A stretch of 17,417 nt of DNA from Clostridiaceae bacterium (GCA_003510765.1 DOKV01000136.1:1-17417); one strand, 5' to 3'. Numbered from the stretch's first letter, positions 7,822-15,787 are shown. Made by a program: numbers and translations. Notes: generated by a model not told the origin, from the sequence alone.

Positions 7822-8739
7822 ATGAAAATTGAACTCATCGGCTTTCCCATGTTTTATGGCTGTGACAGGCCTGGCGTAGAACATGGTCCAGACAAACTAA
7901 GAGAAGAAGGTCTTTTGGAACTTCTAAAAAAGTACAACACCCATGTGGTAGATAAAGGAAACATTGACATCGATTTGGTAGACGTGTCTAAAAAATATGC
8001 CAGCCATGACCATATGAAATACTTGAAAGAGGTGGTAGAAGGTAATAAACGCCTTGCCGTCTCAGTAGAAGAAACCTTGAAAAATGGGAACCTCCCCTTT
8101 GTCGTAGGTGGGGATCATTCCTTAGGCCTTGGCTCCATGGCAGGGGTAAAAGCTGCCCACAAAGAGGATTTCGCCGTGATTTGGATTGATGCTCATGCAG
8201 ATTTAAACTTAAACGAAACCAGTCCTTCTGGCAATATTCATGGAATGCCTTTAGGGGCTTCCGCTGGCCTTGGGGATCCTTCCTTAACGGAACTTCATAT
8301 AAAAGGTCAAAAGGTAGCTCCAAAAAACATCTACATCCTGGGCCTTCGAAGTGTGGATGAGGGTGAAGAAGTCATCATCAAAGAACACGGCATTCATACC
8401 TGGAGAATGACAGACATTCGAGAAAGAGGTATGGAAAAAGCCATCCAAGAGCTGTTGGAAAAACTTGCTGAAAGCGGCATCCAGAAAGTGCATCTTTCCT
8501 ATGATATCGACTCCTTGGATGCAAGACTTGTGCCTGGCACAGGAACTCCTGTGGAAGATGGACTCGAATACGAAGAAAGTAAGACCTTGGTGGAAGCCAT
8601 CATCGGTACTGGACTTGTACAAAGCATTGATTTTGTAGAGTTTAATCCCATCACCGACAAAGAAGACATGACGCTAAAATCTTCTTTGACCATGCTGGAT
8701 ACCTTCGCCAAAGCATTGGGAAAAGCAGCAAAATCATAG
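7822..8739 (+). CDS. rocF: Arginase
   Basis: A cytoplasmic binuclear manganese enzyme that hydrolyses arginine to ornithine and urea. All metal ligands of the ureohydrolase family are visible: His99 in GGDHS, Asp123, His125 and Asp127 in WIDAHADLN, and Asp228 and Asp230 in SYDIDSLD. The substrate loop SPSGNIHGMPL (about 134-144) and PGTGTPV (238-244) point to arginase rather than agmatinase. The 305 residues are the normal length for RocF. The ATG at 7822 follows CGGAGGTG by 6 bases. It is a single-gene unit with its own -10 box and a strong terminator. No ornithine-using partner gene is in the window. Confidence 0.95.
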   Translation: MKIELIGFPMFYGCDRPGVEHGPDKLREEGLLELLKKYNTHVVDKGNIDIDLVDVSKKYASHDHMKYLKEVVEGNKRLAVSVEETLKNGNLPFVVGGDHSLGLGSMAGVKAAHKEDFAVIWIDAHADLNLNETSPSGNIHGMPLGASAGLGDPSLTELHIKGQKVAPKNIYILGLRSVDEGEEVIIKEHGIHTWRMTDIRERGMEKAIQELLEKLAESGIQKVHLSYDIDSLDARLVPGTGTPVEDGLEYEESKTLVEAIIGTGLVQSIDFVEFNPITDKEDMTLKSSLTMLDTFAKALGKAAKS

Positions 8740-8746
8740 AAACCAA

Positions 8747-8789
8747 AAAGTGCTCAGAACTACAAGGAAACTTGTCTTCTGAGCACTTT
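8747..8789. terminator. Bidirectional terminator between arginase and the MATE gene
   Basis: AAAGTGCTCAGAA (8747-8759) pairs perfectly with TTCTGAGCACTTT (8777-8789), and an inner ACAAG/CTTGT stem has a GAAA loop. T-rich tails follow on both strands. The two genes are convergent. Confidence 0.92.
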
Positions 8790-8800
8790 ATTTGTTTTTT

Positions 8801-10159
8801 CTATTCCACCACTCGATGAATCCATTTATGACTCCGATACCTAGGGAAACAAATCATGAGTTTCACCAGTTCTTCTGCAAAACTCATGAGAAAGACTGTC
8901 TCCACGGGCAGCTTGAAATACAGTGCTGCCATGGTCACCATGGGGACCCCCACCAGCCATAAACTGGTGGTTTCTGCAAAGAGAGAATACCTGGTGTCTC
9001 CTCCCCCTCGAAAGAGGCCAACCACAAAGAGTACATTGAGAAAGCGAACCGGAATAATAAACGAAATGAAGGTCAGCAGCCTAAACGTGGTGAGTCTTGT
9101 GGTTTCTTCTAATCTATACAAAGACAAAATGGGATGTTTTAACATCGTTAAAGCCAAGGCTGTCAACAGGCCTATGATAAAAGTCAATTTAATGATCTTT
9201 CTGGCGTAGACTCTTAAGAGGGCCATCTCTCCTTTGCCGATGAGATTTCCAATGATGATGGCTGCTGCATTACAAATTCCGAAGGAGAACACATAGAACA
9301 GCTGGGTAATGGTGTTTTGAATCTGAATGGCCGCAAAGGAAGATACCCCAAGTTTTGAGTAGGAATAATTGTACACAATAATCCCCAAAGACCATAAGGT
9401 TTCATTCAGTAGTACTGGCGCAGCTACCAAGAGGAACTTTTGAATATTGGGCTTTTTGAAAGAGAGCAGCTCCACTAGCTTAGCATTGAGCATATTCTTT
9501 TTGATAAATACTATGTAAAACAAGATCCCAAACTCAATGATCCTTGAAATCAGCGTAGCCGTGGCAGCGCCTTGAACTTCTAATCTTGGAAACCCAAAGT
9601 TTCCATGGATGAGCAGATAGTTTAATAGTGTGTTGAGCCCTAGGCCCACAATACTGGACACCATGGGCACAAAGGCTTGCCCTGTGGATCTTAGGGCAAA
9701 AATCATGGAAAAAGAAAGGTTACTAAGAATGTAACTAAACCCAACAATCCTTAAATAGACCACGGATTGAGCAAGGACCACTGGATCATCTGCGTAGAGA
9801 CCCATGACTTGCTCAGGAAAAAAGAGTGCCACAACGGAAAACACTGTGGCGATAATCCCTCCTATGACCATGGTCATACCCATGTATTTTTTGAAACTTC
9901 TATAATCTCCACTACCGTGGAACTGTGCAAAAAAAATAGCTCCTCCGCTATTTAAACCAAAGGTCATGAGCTGAAAGAGAAAGAACAATTGATTGGCTTG
10001 CCCAACAGCTGCAATGGATGTTTCTCCCAGGCCGCCAATCATCAAATTATCCACCATATTCAGGGAAGAAGACAAGAAGTTTTGGACGATGATGGGCACC
10101 GCAATCAGCAGCAGCATCTTATAAAATCTTTTTGAATCATCTATTGTTAATTTTTCCAT
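8801..10159 (-). CDS. MATE-family multidrug/cation exporter
   Basis: A polytopic membrane transporter of the MatE (NorM/DinF-like) superfamily that exports organic compounds in exchange for Na+ or H+. The chosen ATG at 10159 has GAGG 8 bases upstream, giving 452 residues, the normal MATE length. A longer frame from 10213 adds 18 hydrophilic residues without a good binding site. About 12 hydrophobic segments are visible in two MatE repeats. The first half has PIIVQNFLSSSLNMVDNLMIG, the second APVLLNETLWSLG, and the family feature FRGGGDTRYS occurs late. Substrate cannot be predicted. It is transcribed alone, divergent from the rubredoxin gene. Confidence 0.93.
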   Translation of the reverse strand: MEKLTIDDSKRFYKMLLLIAVPIIVQNFLSSSLNMVDNLMIGGLGETSIAAVGQANQLFFLFQLMTFGLNSGGAIFFAQFHGSGDYRSFKKYMGMTMVIGGIIATVFSVVALFFPEQVMGLYADDPVVLAQSVVYLRIVGFSYILSNLSFSMIFALRSTGQAFVPMVSSIVGLGLNTLLNYLLIHGNFGFPRLEVQGAATATLISRIIEFGILFYIVFIKKNMLNAKLVELLSFKKPNIQKFLLVAAPVLLNETLWSLGIIVYNYSYSKLGVSSFAAIQIQNTITQLFYVFSFGICNAAAIIIGNLIGKGEMALLRVYARKIIKLTFIIGLLTALALTMLKHPILSLYRLEETTRLTTFRLLTFISFIIPVRFLNVLFVVGLFRGGGDTRYSLFAETTSLWLVGVPMVTMAALYFKLPVETVFLMSFAEELVKLMICFPRYRSHKWIHRVVE

Positions 10160-10231
10160 ACGATTTACCTCACGCCTATTTAGTATACAAGATTCTTTCC
10201 CCTTCGGAAACATCTATTCCATCAAAATCTA

Positions 10232-10260
10232 TTGAAAGCTGAACTTTTCTACTCTATAAT
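10232..10260 (+). promoter_or_regulatory. Rubredoxin promoter
   Basis: TTGAAA (10232-10237) and TATAAT (10255-10260) are separated by exactly 17 bases, close to the sigma-A consensus. The leader before the ATG at 10310 is about 42 nt. Confidence 0.8.
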
Positions 10261-10309
10261 CAAGTTAGGTTATGTTTATATAACACTTAATTTAACAGGA
10301 GGGAATAGA

Positions 10310-10471
10310 ATGAAGAGTTACGTTTGTGTAGTATGTGGATACGTGTATGATCCAGCGGTAGGCGATGAGGATAACGGAATCGCTCCAGGAACCAGCTTTG
10401 ATGATCTACCTGAGGATTGGGTATGTCCACTTTGCGGAGTAGGCAAGGACCAATTTGAGGTTGAAGAGTAA
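10310..10471 (+). CDS. Rubredoxin
   Basis: A 53-residue one-iron electron carrier of the cytoplasm. The iron is held by Cys6 and Cys9 (CVVCG) and Cys39 and Cys42 (CPLCG), with the conserved aromatic core Y4, Y11, Y13, F30, W37 and F49. In anaerobes rubredoxins pass electrons to peroxide-, superoxide- or oxygen-reducing proteins. The ATG at 10310 follows AGGAGG by 7 bases; the longer frame from 10232 begins inside the promoter and is not real. It is a single-gene unit with a strong promoter and terminator. The electron acceptor is not encoded next to it. Confidence 0.97.
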   Translation: MKSYVCVVCGYVYDPAVGDEDNGIAPGTSFDDLPEDWVCPLCGVGKDQFEVEE

Positions 10472-10478
10472 CATCCCT

Positions 10479-10513
10479 AAAAGCACCAGGCATCAGCCTG
10501 GTGCTTTTCTTTT
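10479..10513 (+). terminator. Rubredoxin terminator
   Basis: AAAAGCACCAGGC (10479-10491) pairs perfectly with GCCTGGTGCTTTT (10496-10508) around a 4-base loop, then CTTTT follows. Confidence 0.93.
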
Positions 10514-10514
10514 G

Positions 10515-10557
10515 TCCAAAAAACAAAGCAGGTCAAGTTCTTTCACTTCACCTGCTT
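10515..10557 (-). terminator. Terminator of pflB-pflA
   Basis: AAGCAGGT (10526-10533) pairs with ACCTGCTT (10550-10557), and an inner AAGT/ACTT pair continues the stem past one mismatch. On the minus strand it is followed by TGTTTTTTGG. It starts 9 bases after the pflA stop. Confidence 0.85.
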
Positions 10558-10566
10558 CAAAGACTA

Positions 10567-11340
10567 TTATCCAATTCTATGAATGGTTGTATGCTGACTT
10601 CCAGTTTCTGTCTTTTCCATGAAGTCTTCACCCAGCTCTTTTAGAAGAAGCGCAGACAGTTCTTGGCATCTAGCTCGATCCATTTGCTCAACCCCTTCTA
10701 ACTTATACTTCATATTCATCACTTCATACTTGTTCTCCCCCATAGTGTGATAGGGCAAGAGTTCTACTTTTTCAACATTTTTCAAAGTCTTAATCTTTCT
10801 AGCCAATTGAAGGATGTGTTCTTCTCCATCAGTGATGCCTGGCACCACCACGTGGCGAATCCACATCTTGGTTCCCGCTTGTTGAACCGCTTCTAAAAAC
10901 TTCTTGGATCGATCTTCCTTTTGACCTGCAATAAACAAATACTGTTTAGGGTCTTCATGCTTGATGTCAAAGAGGACCAAATCTGTGTGGGCTAGAATCT
11001 CTTCATAGTCACCAAACCCATATCCTGCAGTGTCCAGGGCTGTATGAATGTCCAGTTCTTTGCACGCCTTGAGGCTTTCTAATAGAAATTCAGGCTGAAG
11101 AAGTGGTTCCCCTCCAGAGAAAGTCACCCCACCTCCTGATTTGTTGAAATAGGGGCGGTATCTTTTGATCTTCTTTATTAGATCGGAGGCTTCTACTTGG
11201 TCTCCTCCACCCATAAGCCAGGTATCTGGATTATGGCAATAGAGACATCTTAACTTACAGCCTTGAAGAAATACGACAGTCCGAATGCCAGGGCCATCCA
11301 CAAGCCCCATACTCTCTATTGAATGGATTCTACCTTTCAA
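10567..11340 (-). CDS. pflA: Pyruvate formate-lyase activating enzyme
   Basis: A radical SAM enzyme that abstracts a hydrogen from the glycine of PflB to install the glycyl radical. The [4Fe-4S] motif CKLRCLYC has Cys28, Cys32 and Cys35 when counted from the TTG start. GGGVTFSGGEPLLQPEF follows as the SAM-binding region. The preferred start is TTG at 11340, with AAGGAG 8 bases before it, giving 257 residues. The GTG at 11349 overlaps that binding site and is unlikely. The gene begins 40 bases after the pflB stop and shares its transcript. Only one cluster motif is present, as expected for true PFL activases and unlike the ferredoxin-domain activases of other glycyl radical enzymes. Confidence 0.96.
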   Translation of the reverse strand: MKGRIHSIESMGLVDGPGIRTVVFLQGCKLRCLYCHNPDTWLMGGGDQVEASDLIKKIKRYRPYFNKSGGGVTFSGGEPLLQPEFLLESLKACKELDIHTALDTAGYGFGDYEEILAHTDLVLFDIKHEDPKQYLFIAGQKEDRSKKFLEAVQQAGTKMWIRHVVVPGITDGEEHILQLARKIKTLKNVEKVELLPYHTMGENKYEVMNMKYKLEGVEQMDRARCQELSALLLKELGEDFMEKTETGSQHTTIHRIG

Positions 11341-11380
11341 AGTCCTCACTCCTTATAAAGATTTTTTCTAGGATTCTACC

Positions 11381-13609
11381 TTACATTACATCATGGAAGG
11401 TTCTTGAAATCACTTCCATCTGTTGCTCTTTGGATAATCGATTAAAGTTTACGGCATATCCAGATACACGAATGGTTAGTGTTGGATACTTTTCTGGATG
11501 AGCCATGGCATCTTCTAACTTGGCTCTGTTAAAGACATTGACATTCAAGTGATGCGCATCTTGTGAGAAGTACCCATCTAGCACCGATGCCAAGTTCAAT
11601 ATTCTTTCATCTCCTGTTTTTCCAAGGGCGTCTGGGACGATGGAGAAGGTATTGGATACGCCATCTTCACAGGTACTACAATAAGGGATCTTGGCCACAC
11701 TATTTAAAGAAGCTAAAGCGCCTTCTAAATCTCTACCATGCATAGGGTTTGCACCTGGTGCAAAAGGCTCTCCTGCCTTACGACCATCTGGTGTTGCCCC
11801 AGTTTTCTTGCCATACACCACATTGGAGGTGATGGTCAAAACGGATAAGGTGTGCTTGGCCTCTCTATAGGTTTTGTGTCTCTTTAGCTCACTGGAGAAC
11901 TTCTCTACGATTTTTACCGCTAAGTCATCCACACGGTCATCATCGTTGCCGAATTTGGGGAAATCACCTTCGATATCAAAATCCGTGGTAATGCCTTCTT
12001 CATTTCTCTTGGCTGTCACCTTGGCATACTTCATGGCAGATAAGGAATCTGCGGCAACAGAAAGCCCAGCTACCCCAAAGGCCATGAGTCTACCAACTTC
12101 TGTGTCATGAAGGGCCATTTGTCCAGCTTCGTATGCATACTTATCATGCATATAGTGGATGACGTTCATGGTATTCACATAAAGCTCCGCTACATACTCT
12201 AATACACGATCAAAGTTTTCTACAACTTTGTCATAGTCCAATACCGCATCGGTAATGGGGGCCAAACCGTCAATAACTTTCTTGCCACTCTTTTCATCTA
12301 CACCACCATTAAGGGCATAGAGAAGAGATTTTCCAAGATTACAACGAGCGCCAAAGAACTGCATCTGTTTCCCTAAGGTCATGGCTGATACACAGCAAGC
12401 AATGGCATAATCATCCCCATAGAGCGGTCTCATGAGATCATCATTCTCATATTGAATGGAGTCTGTTTGAATGGACATATCCGCACAAAAATTCTTGAAG
12501 TTTTCTGGCAGATCTTGAGACCAGAGCACCGTCATATTGGGTTCTGGCGCAGTACCAAGATTTATCAGCGTATGCATAAATCTAAAGGAAGACTTGGTCA
12601 CCAGTGGTTTTCCATCTAAAGATACTCCACCAATGGCTTCTGTGACCCATGTGGGGTCTCCCGCAAATAGATCATCATATTCAGGGGTACGCAGATGTCT
12701 TACCAATCTAAGCTTGATGACAAACTGATCAATGATTTCCTGTGCAAAGGATTCATCTATGAGTCCCAGCTTCAAATCTCTTTCAATGTAACAGTCTAAG
12801 AAGGTACTGGTACGCCCTAGAGACATGGCGGCACCATTGCTTTCTTTTACCGCAGCCAAATACCCGAAATACAAGAACTGAACCGCTTCTTTTGCGTCCT
12901 TGGCTGGGTTTGAAATGTCATAACCGTAAGATGCAGCCATCTTTTTCATTTCCTGTAGTGCTTTGATTTGTTCATTGACTTCTTCTCTTTGACGAATCAG
13001 GTCATCAAGCATGGGTCCTGTAAGATTCTCCAAATCCTTCTTCTTTTCTAGGATCAATCGATCTATCCCATAAAGAGCAACTCTTCTATAATCTCCGATG
13101 ATTCTTCCACGTCCATAAGCATCAGGCAGCCCTGTGATGAGTCCTGTACTTCTGGCTGCTCTCATTTCTTTGTTGTAAGCATGGAACACCCCTTCATTAT
13201 GGGTTTTTCTATACTTAGGAAATTCTTTCATAATGGAATCGGACGCTGTGAGATCATAGGCTTCCAAAGACTGTTCTACCATTCTAAATCCACCATAAGG
13301 ATTGATGATTCTCTTTAATGGTTCATCTGTTTGAAGCCCTACAATGGACTCTGATTCCTTGATGATGTATCCTGGCTTAAAGTTGTTGATGCCTGCGATG
13401 TTTTCTTGGTCAACGCCTAATACACCCTTCTTGATTTCTTCTACAATAAGCTCACTAGAAGCTTCCCAAACTTTTTTGGTATTTTCCGTGGGCCCTTGTA
13501 GAAAAGATGCGTCTCCTTCATATAAGGTATAATTCTTTTGAATAAAGTCTCTAACATCTATTTCCTCTTGCCAATTACCAGGTACAAAACCATGCCAATG
13601 TGTATTCAT
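11381..13609 (-). CDS. pflB: Formate acetyltransferase (pyruvate formate-lyase)
   Basis: A glycyl radical enzyme that converts pyruvate and CoA to acetyl-CoA and formate under anoxia. The 742 residues match true PFL. The adjacent active-site cysteines Cys405 and Cys406 (ACCVSAM) are specific to pyruvate formate-lyases, and the radical Gly717 lies in RVSGYAV, 25 residues from the C terminus. The N-terminal [22 protein letters not shown] is typical. The ATG at 13609 is preceded by AGGAGGA at 7 bases. pflA follows downstream. The long upstream region holds a sigma-A promoter, a Rex-like operator and an inverted repeat in the leader, so redox control is probable. The enzyme supplies acetyl-CoA for ATP formation and formate as product or C1 source. 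Confidence 0.98.
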   Translation of the reverse strand: MNTHWHGFVPGNWQEEIDVRDFIQKNYTLYEGDASFLQGPTENTKKVWEASSELIVEEIKKGVLGVDQENIAGINNFKPGYIIKESESIVGLQTDEPLKRIINPYGGFRMVEQSLEAYDLTASDSIMKEFPKYRKTHNEGVFHAYNKEMRAARSTGLITGLPDAYGRGRIIGDYRRVALYGIDRLILEKKKDLENLTGPMLDDLIRQREEVNEQIKALQEMKKMAASYGYDISNPAKDAKEAVQFLYFGYLAAVKESNGAAMSLGRTSTFLDCYIERDLKLGLIDESFAQEIIDQFVIKLRLVRHLRTPEYDDLFAGDPTWVTEAIGGVSLDGKPLVTKSSFRFMHTLINLGTAPEPNMTVLWSQDLPENFKNFCADMSIQTDSIQYENDDLMRPLYGDDYAIACCVSAMTLGKQMQFFGARCNLGKSLLYALNGGVDEKSGKKVIDGLAPITDAVLDYDKVVENFDRVLEYVAELYVNTMNVIHYMHDKYAYEAGQMALHDTEVGRLMAFGVAGLSVAADSLSAMKYAKVTAKRNEEGITTDFDIEGDFPKFGNDDDRVDDLAVKIVEKFSSELKRHKTYREAKHTLSVLTITSNVVYGKKTGATPDGRKAGEPFAPGANPMHGRDLEGALASLNSVAKIPYCSTCEDGVSNTFSIVPDALGKTGDERILNLASVLDGYFSQDAHHLNVNVFNRAKLEDAMAHPEKYPTLTIRVSGYAVNFNRLSKEQQMEVISRTFHDVM

Positions 13610-13632
13610 CTTTTATTCCTCCTGATTTCTAT

Positions 13633-13662
13633 AACAGATTTGCTCTATTGGCTTAATCTGTT
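13633..13662. repeat. Inverted repeat in the pflB leader
   Basis: AACAGATT (13633-13640) and AATCTGTT (13655-13662) are perfect inverted repeats 14 bases apart, between the expected transcription start (about 13671) and the ribosome binding site (13617-13623). The position suits either a leader hairpin or a repressor operator. Confidence 0.6.
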
Positions 13663-13677
13663 TTATCTTATGAATGT

Positions 13678-13706
13678 ATTATACAATAGGTTCTAAAGAA
13701 TGTTAA
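13678..13706 (-). promoter_or_regulatory. pflB promoter
   Basis: On the minus strand, TTAACA (13706-13701) and TATAAT (13683-13678) are separated by exactly 17 bases, 5/6 and 6/6 to the sigma-A consensus. The leader would be about 60 nt. Confidence 0.8.
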
Positions 13707-13717
13707 GCCCTAATCAA
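13700..13717. promoter_or_regulatory. Rex-like operator overlapping the pflB -35 box
   Basis: The plus strand reads ATGTTAAGCCCTAATCAA. Against the Rex consensus TTGTTAANNNNTTAACAA it matches 11 of 14 defined positions with correct spacing. It covers the -35 box completely, a placement that fits repression by the NADH-sensing repressor Rex. pfl genes are known Rex targets in Firmicutes; binding here is inference. Confidence 0.55.
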
Positions 13718-14089
13718 TAAGTTTTTTTCCTGATATTTCTTCCTTTTATAGTTTATCGCTTGACTTTTCATCTGTTTTATGTTTTTTACGCTTTAAACTA
13801 CGTGTGTTGCAACATATTTAGTACAGATTGCGAATAATTAACTATTTTTTTGCTTTTTTGTCCTAAAATAGTATACACATTGACAGAAAATAATTAGTAA
13901 AATACTACAGCATTTAACTCAATCTATTCATTTGAAAAAAATGTCCGTGATGATTTCTCTCCGCAACTCTTTCATCGCACACCATTTTTATGCACTAGTT
14001 GATTTGATATGCATCATACAGTTTTTTGTTAATTTAGTACAGTGTTCCGTATAATCCCTATCATTGTCTTCCTCTGTTATATTTCACAC

Positions 14090-14118
14090 AAAAAAAGTAG
14101 GAGGTTAATCTCCTACTT
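14090..14118 (-). terminator. Terminator overlapping the end of the YkoP-like gene
   Basis: AAGTAGGAG (14095-14103) and CTCCTACTT (14110-14118) form a perfect 9-bp stem with a 6-base loop; on the minus strand a run of T residues follows. The stop codon of the gene (14105-14107) lies in the loop. Confidence 0.9.
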
Positions 14119-14665
14119 CATTGCTATTCTCACCCTCTTGAAAGGACTCTCCCATGACCATCACTTGATCTCTAGAAATCCAGCACTCTTTCGCCACTCT
14201 CTTCTTCCCATATTTCTTAGGTTTTTCTTTTATTAGTGCATAACGCAAGAAATTTTCTCCAAGACTCACCATTTCCCTTTTCCATTTAGGCTGGATGTCC
14301 ATGATGGTGAATCCTGCTCTCCTTGCCAATCGATGAAGGAGCGTAACTCCTAGCACACCTTTGACTTCTTGGTTTTCTGCTAGCTTCATGTAATCCCCCA
14401 CAAGAGCCAACTCATCATAGAGCATCTTAAATAAGCTGCCATAACTGGTATCTAGCGTACTCAGATTTGTGTTGTTAATATGGATTTCAAAATAAGCATC
14501 CCCTTTACGGATGATCGTCCCATCTTTAATGGTGATATCCTTTCCTTTGTGCACTTTAGGGACCAAGTATAAAAAACCAATGTCACTCCCAGGAATACTC
14601 TTCCACCCCAGCATTTTCACTAAGGTTTGATCATAAAACGCCACCAAAGGCTTTAATATCCTCAT
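14105..14665 (-). CDS. YkoP-like protein
   Basis: A 186-residue protein whose first half resembles the YkoP-like domain of Bacillus. The sign is a segment reading IKDGTIIRKGDAYFEIHINN (about residues 57-76), which I recall as its hallmark pattern of a DGT turn, a GD turn and an E-hydrophobic-H-hydrophobic-N-N strand. In other Firmicutes this domain occurs next to or fused with polysaccharide deacetylases, which fits the neighbour here. The rest is helical and the C terminus is charged. No signal peptide is seen. The ATG at 14665 is chosen because AAGGAG lies 6 bases before it, ten bases after the deacetylase stop. A frame from 14713 would overlap the deacetylase. The biochemical role is unknown. 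Confidence 0.78.
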   Translation of the reverse strand: MRILKPLVAFYDQTLVKMLGWKSIPGSDIGFLYLVPKVHKGKDITIKDGTIIRKGDAYFEIHINNTNLSTLDTSYGSLFKMLYDELALVGDYMKLAENQEVKGVLGVTLLHRLARRAGFTIMDIQPKWKREMVSLGENFLRYALIKEKPKKYGKKRVAKECWISRDQVMVMGESFQEGENSNEVGD

Positions 14666-14675
14666 ACAAATCTCC

Positions 14676-15365
14676 TTACGTAGAATAGGGAAGATCCTTT
14701 GTGGGCACCACAAACTTAAATCCCTTTTCTTTTAATTTGGGCAAAGCCAGATGAAGTGCGTTGATGGTTCTTTGGGGTGCACCTTCAGCACCGCGACCAT
14801 CGTGAAGTAGCACAATATCTCCAGCCTTCACTTTATCCACAAGAACTCTTTCAATATGTTTTTCATCCACATACTTACTCCAATCTGATGCATGGATAGA
14901 CCACAAAATAGGTTTGAATCCATATTCTTTGATGAACCTATTAGAAATCACACTCACCAGTCCCCAAGGCGGTCTATAGAAGTGCACTTTTATGCCCAAT
15001 CCGCGGAGTACCTCTAGGGATCTTTTGAAATCCTTTTTCATTCCTCTATAAGAACGAAAAGGGGCACCAATATGCCTGTTGGCGTGAAGACCAATGACAT
15101 GACCTTCCTGCACCATCCTTTTAATGATCTCCGGATTTTTTTCAGCTTTTTCACCCAAAACAAAAAATGTTGCCTTTATATCATGTTCTTTTAGAACATC
15201 CAATAACTGAGGCGTATATCGAGGATCTGGCCCATCATCAAAGGTAATGGCCACTTCCTCCCCCTTACAAGATATGCATCGCATCACATTTTTCGAGAAG
15301 AACCTGAAGTAAATATTGGGAAGAACACTATATAGCATCACTCCATAGAACAATAAACTGTCCAT
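14676..15365 (-). CDS. Membrane-anchored polysaccharide deacetylase (NodB domain)
   Basis: A carbohydrate esterase 4 enzyme expected to remove acetyl groups from N-acetylated cell-wall or surface polysaccharide outside the membrane. Residues 4-23 are hydrophobic and could be a signal anchor. NodB motifs are in order: TFDDGP (41-46), HANRH (94-98), RPPWG (131-135), a DW pair (161-162) and LLHDG (186-190). The metal ligands Asp44, His94 and His98 and the catalytic Asp43 and His188 are retained. The usual Ser/Thr after the first His of motif 2 is Ala. The ATG at 15365 follows AGGTGA at 6 bases. The YkoP-like gene follows and is probably co-transcribed. Sporulation PdaA/PdaB-like roles are possible but not shown. 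Confidence 0.92.
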   Translation of the reverse strand: MDSLLFYGVMLYSVLPNIYFRFFSKNVMRCISCKGEEVAITFDDGPDPRYTPQLLDVLKEHDIKATFFVLGEKAEKNPEIIKRMVQEGHVIGLHANRHIGAPFRSYRGMKKDFKRSLEVLRGLGIKVHFYRPPWGLVSVISNRFIKEYGFKPILWSIHASDWSKYVDEKHIERVLVDKVKAGDIVLLHDGRGAEGAPQRTINALHLALPKLKEKGFKFVVPTKDLPYST

Positions 15366-15409
15366 TTCATCACCTGTCTTTCTTATAAATCACTATCATT
15401 CCCGAATCT

Positions 15410-15440
15410 ATTATACCCCTACATCCCTAAAAAATGTTAA
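15410..15440 (-). promoter_or_regulatory. Probable promoter of the deacetylase operon
   Basis: On the minus strand, TATAAT (15415-15410) is preceded by TTAACA (15440-15435) with a long spacer of 19 bases. Other -35 choices at 17 or 18 bases are poor. It lies just after the terminator of the non-coding RNA. Confidence 0.45.
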
Positions 15441-15445
15441 AGGGC

Positions 15446-15471
15446 AAAAAAATAAACAGCCAATACGGCTG
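15446..15471 (-). terminator. Terminator of the non-coding RNA
   Basis: On the minus strand CAGCC and GGCTG (15471-15467 and 15461-15457) form a stem with a 5-base loop, followed by TTTATTTTTTT. Confidence 0.85.
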
Positions 15472-15711
15472 CTTATTCTGCACCTAGGTGCTGAAAGTTA
15501 CTTGACCTAGTATTTGACCCCACACTCGCCTGCTGGAGCTTTTGCTACCCGGACTTAACCTCTCACTACTTACCCTCTCATTTCTGGCAGGACTTACCTC
15601 TAAGCCGCACCATGATTGCCAGTACTTTGACTGACTTACGTGGATCCTTTTGCCTGCGACTGGCATGGACTATCAAGGTTTCCCTTGAGCAACTACAAAC
15701 ATAACTTTCAA
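15446..15711 (-). ncRNA. Structured non-coding RNA next to comFC, candidate raiA-motif RNA
   Basis: No protein gene fits this interval, yet it has a promoter and a terminator of its own, giving a transcript of about 265 nt. Helices seen on the minus strand: TCAAGG-GAAA-CCTTGA (15688-15673), a GNRA-type capped hairpin; ACTGGCA (complement at 15617-15623) with TGCCAGT (complement at 15659-15665), a 7-bp long-range helix extended by three pairs past a bulge; and CTAGGT with ACCTAG (complements at 15505-15510 and 15482-15487). Five spaced copies of a (U/C)AAGU element occur in loops, at 15634-15639, 15592-15597, 15568-15573, 15553-15558 and 15500-15505. Position after comFC matches where I recall the raiA motif RNA in Clostridia; that RNA has been linked to sporulation and aggregation. 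The family name is inference from context, and no raiA gene is in this window. Confidence 0.72.
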
Positions 15712-15717
15712 CTGTAA

Positions 15718-15746
15718 ATTATAACCATCTTATTTCCATTAATCAA
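15718..15746 (-). promoter_or_regulatory. Promoter of the non-coding RNA
   Basis: On the minus strand, TTGATT (15746-15741) and TATAAT (15723-15718) are separated by exactly 17 bases. It lies in the gap after the comFC stop and does not serve a protein gene. Confidence 0.75.
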
Positions 15747-15787
15747 GTACTTCGAAAAATTTTATCAATTTTCCCTCTCAAAAGGTC

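Larger units (their letters stand above)
13610..14089. other. Long pflB upstream region, non-coding
   Basis: About 480 bases contain no gene I can support. Besides the promoter and operator listed separately, there are two 11-bp direct repeats. ATCTGTTTTAT occurs at 13656-13666 and 13770-13780; ATTTAGTACAG at 13816-13826 and 14032-14042. A perfect palindrome TGTTGCAACA lies at 13805-13814. A half site TTGTTAA at 14026-14032 overlaps a plus-strand promoter-like pair (TTGTTA, 18 bases, TATAAT at 14050-14055) that faces no visible gene. Base composition is much more AT-rich than in the flanking genes. Confidence 0.6.

Noticed and set aside
10232..10309. Longer rubredoxin start
   Set aside because: The proposed extension begins in the -35 box of the promoter and passes through the -10 box; the ATG at 10310 has a perfect AGGAGG.
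11874..12728. Several plus-strand frames opposite pflB
   Set aside because: They are antisense shadows of a highly conserved gene without binding sites or homology.
13931..14053. Plus-strand frame of about 38 codons in the pflB upstream region (start near 13941)
   Set aside because: No ribosome binding site and composition follows the AT-rich intergenic DNA.
15484..15666. Minus-strand 60-codon frame inside the non-coding RNA
   Set aside because: No binding site for its start, unlikely composition, and the interval is better explained by RNA helices.
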